NCBI RefSeq assembly: GCF_010730575.1
Contig: NZ_AP022614.1
Location: 5,766,001 to 5,830,000 of the forward strand
Length of the DNA: 64,000 nucleotides
Source of the DNA: Mycobacterium parmense
Lineage (GTDB): Bacteria > Actinomycetota > Actinomycetes > Mycobacteriales > Mycobacteriaceae
Reading direction: 5' to 3'
The notes beneath the pieces are model-generated. The model saw only the letters and a program-made list of their open reading frames with translations, did no database searches and was not told where the DNA came from. A program made the position numbers and the translations under genes. Below, in pieces: positions 62,582 through 64,000 of this stretch (positions are counted from its first letter, which is position 1; each line of letters begins with the position of its first letter).

Positions 62582-63565
62582 ATGCGCACCCTCGTCACCG
62601 GCGCTGCCGGGTTCATCGGGTCCACCCTCGTCGATCGGCTGCTGGTGGAAGGTCACCACGTCATCGGGGTCGACAACCTGTGCGCCGGCTCGCCCGCCAC
62701 CAACCTTTGCTCTGCCCACCGGCACAAGGGGCCGGGCCTGTTCACCTTCGTCGCGGTCGACGTGCGCCACGCCGAACTCGCCGAAGTCGTCGTGAGGTTC
62801 AAACCCGACGTGATCTTCCACCTGGCCGCCCAGACCGACGTGCGCAGGTCCGTCGCCGATCCGCAACACGACGCCCGCAACAACGTCCTGGGCACCATCA
62901 ACCTGCTGGAGGCCAGCAGGCGGGCTGGGGTGCGGCGGATCGTGTACGCCGCCTCCGGTGGCTCACGCTACGGCGCACCGGCCACTTTGCCGGTCACCGA
63001 GGAGGCCGCGGTGGACCCGCTTTCCCCGCACGCGGTCTCCAGCGTCGCCAACGAGCTCTACCTGCGTGCCTACGCGGCCATGTACGGGCTCGCACCCATC
63101 TGCCTGGCTCTTTCCAACGTGTACGGGCCACGGCAATATCCGCACGCGAGAGCCGGCGTGGTGACGTTGTTCGCCAGCGCGTTGATCTGCGGTCGTCCCA
63201 CCACCATCTACGGCGACGGCAGCTCGACCCGGGACTACGTCTACGTCGACGACGTGGTGACTGCGTTCCTCTGTGCCGCGGACGCGCCGGCGGCAACCGT
63301 GGGCACCTTCAACATCGGCACCGGCGTACAGACGACCGTCGCCGAGTTGCACGAGATGATCGCGGGCGAGGTGGGTGCCGCGGGCACGCCCGATTACCTC
63401 GAGGCACGCACCGGAGAGGTGCACGCGAGCGCGCTCGACCCCACGCTGGCGGCCCGCGTGCTGGGCTGGAAACCCGATACGGACCTGACCGATGGGATCA
63501 AGCGCACCGTGGACTGGCTGCGGATCGTCCTCGATCCCCGTCCCGCCGCCGTTGCCGGGGCGTGA
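62582..63565 (+). CDS. NAD-dependent epimerase/dehydratase-like protein lacking the catalytic YxxxK
   Basis: The 327-residue protein is close in plan to mycobacterial UDP-glucose 4-epimerase: VTGAAGFIGSTLVDRLL, VIGVDNLCAG, FHLAAQTDVRRSV, SGGSRYG, SNVYGPRQYPHARAGVV and GDGSSTRDYVYVDDVV. Where the family has S-P-Y-A-x-x-K, it reads S-P-H150-A-V-S-S154, so both catalytic Tyr and Lys are replaced. The NAD-binding loop is intact. It probably cannot run the usual oxidation-reduction cycle. It follows the phosphotransferase-like gene, with GGAGG before ATG 62582. Confidence 0.88.
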   Translation: MRTLVTGAAGFIGSTLVDRLLVEGHHVIGVDNLCAGSPATNLCSAHRHKGPGLFTFVAVDVRHAELAEVVVRFKPDVIFHLAAQTDVRRSVADPQHDARNNVLGTINLLEASRRAGVRRIVYAASGGSRYGAPATLPVTEEAAVDPLSPHAVSSVANELYLRAYAAMYGLAPICLALSNVYGPRQYPHARAGVVTLFASALICGRPTTIYGDGSSTRDYVYVDDVVTAFLCAADAPAATVGTFNIGTGVQTTVAELHEMIAGEVGAAGTPDYLEARTGEVHASALDPTLAARVLGWKPDTDLTDGIKRTVDWLRIVLDPRPAAVAGA

Positions 63566-63642
63566 GCCCCGCCCTTCGCCACGCCCCCGGCAGTTTGCCT
63601 GTTTTCATCCGTTGATCACCTTGGATTGCTAGTCTGCCCAGC

Positions 63643-64000
63643 ATGGCCGATGCGCAGTTACACGAGGGCTCAGAAGGCCAGGTTCGCGGCGACGCCGAAA
63701 CGGACGGACGTCAGCGGGTCGAGCGTCGGCGTAACGGGACCGGCGGTGATTCGCCCACCGAGATCCTCACCCGGCTGCCCGCTCTGGTGGTGCTGGAGCG
63801 GATCCCCGTTCCCACCATCGCGATGGCGCGCGACGGCAGCATCCTGTTCGCGAACACGGCGTTCGCCGACATGGTGGGTTACCAGCAGGACCGCTTGACC
63901 GGCGCGGCGTTCCCGCAGGTGTTCAACACCGAGCCGGCCGCGTTCAGCGCGCTCTCTGGCGTCGAGGCCCTGGCGAACATGGTCGTGGAGCTGCAGCACA
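63643..64000 (+). CDS. PAS-domain protein, N-terminal part (runs off the window)
   Basis: From ATG 63643 the frame is open to the window end (119 residues). An acidic, polar start is followed by a PAS domain: PVPTIAMARDGSILFANTAFADMVGYQQDRLTGAAF. PAS domains sense ligands or redox and usually precede an output domain (kinase, phosphatase, GGDEF or cyclase), which lies beyond the window. The type of output cannot be told. Confidence 0.8.
   Translation, partial: MADAQLHEGSEGQVRGDAETDGRQRVERRRNGTGGDSPTEILTRLPALVVLERIPVPTIAMARDGSILFANTAFADMVGYQQDRLTGAAFPQVFNTEPAAFSALSGVEALANMVVELQH

Overview
The window is chromosomal DNA of a slow-growing, high-GC Mycobacterium. Gene content and order follow the M. 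tuberculosis block from about Rv0938 (ligD) to Rv0996 as I remember it, including pgi, uvrD1, sucCD, purNH, accA2/accD2, mprAB-pepD, mscL and galU. Several blocks specific to the tuberculosis complex are absent, and a full cobF is present. This points to an environmental or opportunistic slow grower, possibly of the M. avium group. The species itself cannot be fixed from the sequence.

Layout. 1-8.3 kb: the 3' end of ligD, a fused FAH/metallo-hydrolase gene, a methyltransferase, an enoyl-CoA hydratase, a luciferase-like F420 oxidoreductase behind a KstR-type operator, a STAS/HATPase gene, and a translationally coupled flavin monooxygenase plus AurF-type diiron oxygenase. 8.4-22 kb: cobF, a Fpg/Nei glycosylase, an SDR, pgi, chorismate mutase, uvrD1, an M23 peptidase, sucCD, a cysteine-less thiolase homologue, and a second F420 oxidoreductase with an identical KstR-type operator. 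22-32 kb: a DUF5336 protein, a PerM homologue, purN-purH, a MoxR/VWA pair, an aldo/keto reductase and a DUF1707 protein. 32-40.7 kb: a tightly overlapping six-gene minus-strand operon (AtuA-like, two acyl-CoA dehydrogenases, acyl-CoA carboxylase beta and alpha, enoyl-CoA hydratase), which looks like a branched or terpenoid acyl-CoA degradation route. 40.9-45.6 kb: rpmF and the envelope-stress module mprA-mprB-pepD-moaB2, with MprA boxes before both mprA and pepD. 45.6-52.2 kb: mscL, a SAF protein, a zinc-ribbon chaperone behind a CIRCE element, 5-FTHF cyclo-ligase, galU, a MoeA/gephyrin-like gene (probable Glp), rimJ, a membrane protein (probable Glp receptor) and tRNA-Ala(CGC).

52.3-63.6 kb, beyond the tRNA, looks accessory: long non-coding stretches, an SDR, a PE-domain lipase divergent from a zinc-ribbon/nucleotide-cyclase/ATPase protein, an M42 peptidase, a methyltransferase, and two neighbouring genes whose products have lost their family catalytic residues (a phosphotransferase-fold protein and a GalE-like epimerase). 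The window ends inside a PAS-domain gene.

The most distinctive items are the dead kinase/dead epimerase pair, the Glp-receptor division cluster with a degenerate MoeA site, the paired KstR boxes, the AtuA-type carboxylase operon with its palindrome, and several unassigned inverted repeats and short tandem repeats. I saw no CRISPR array, rRNA or insertion sequence. Functions are read from motifs and remembered homologues; no search was run.
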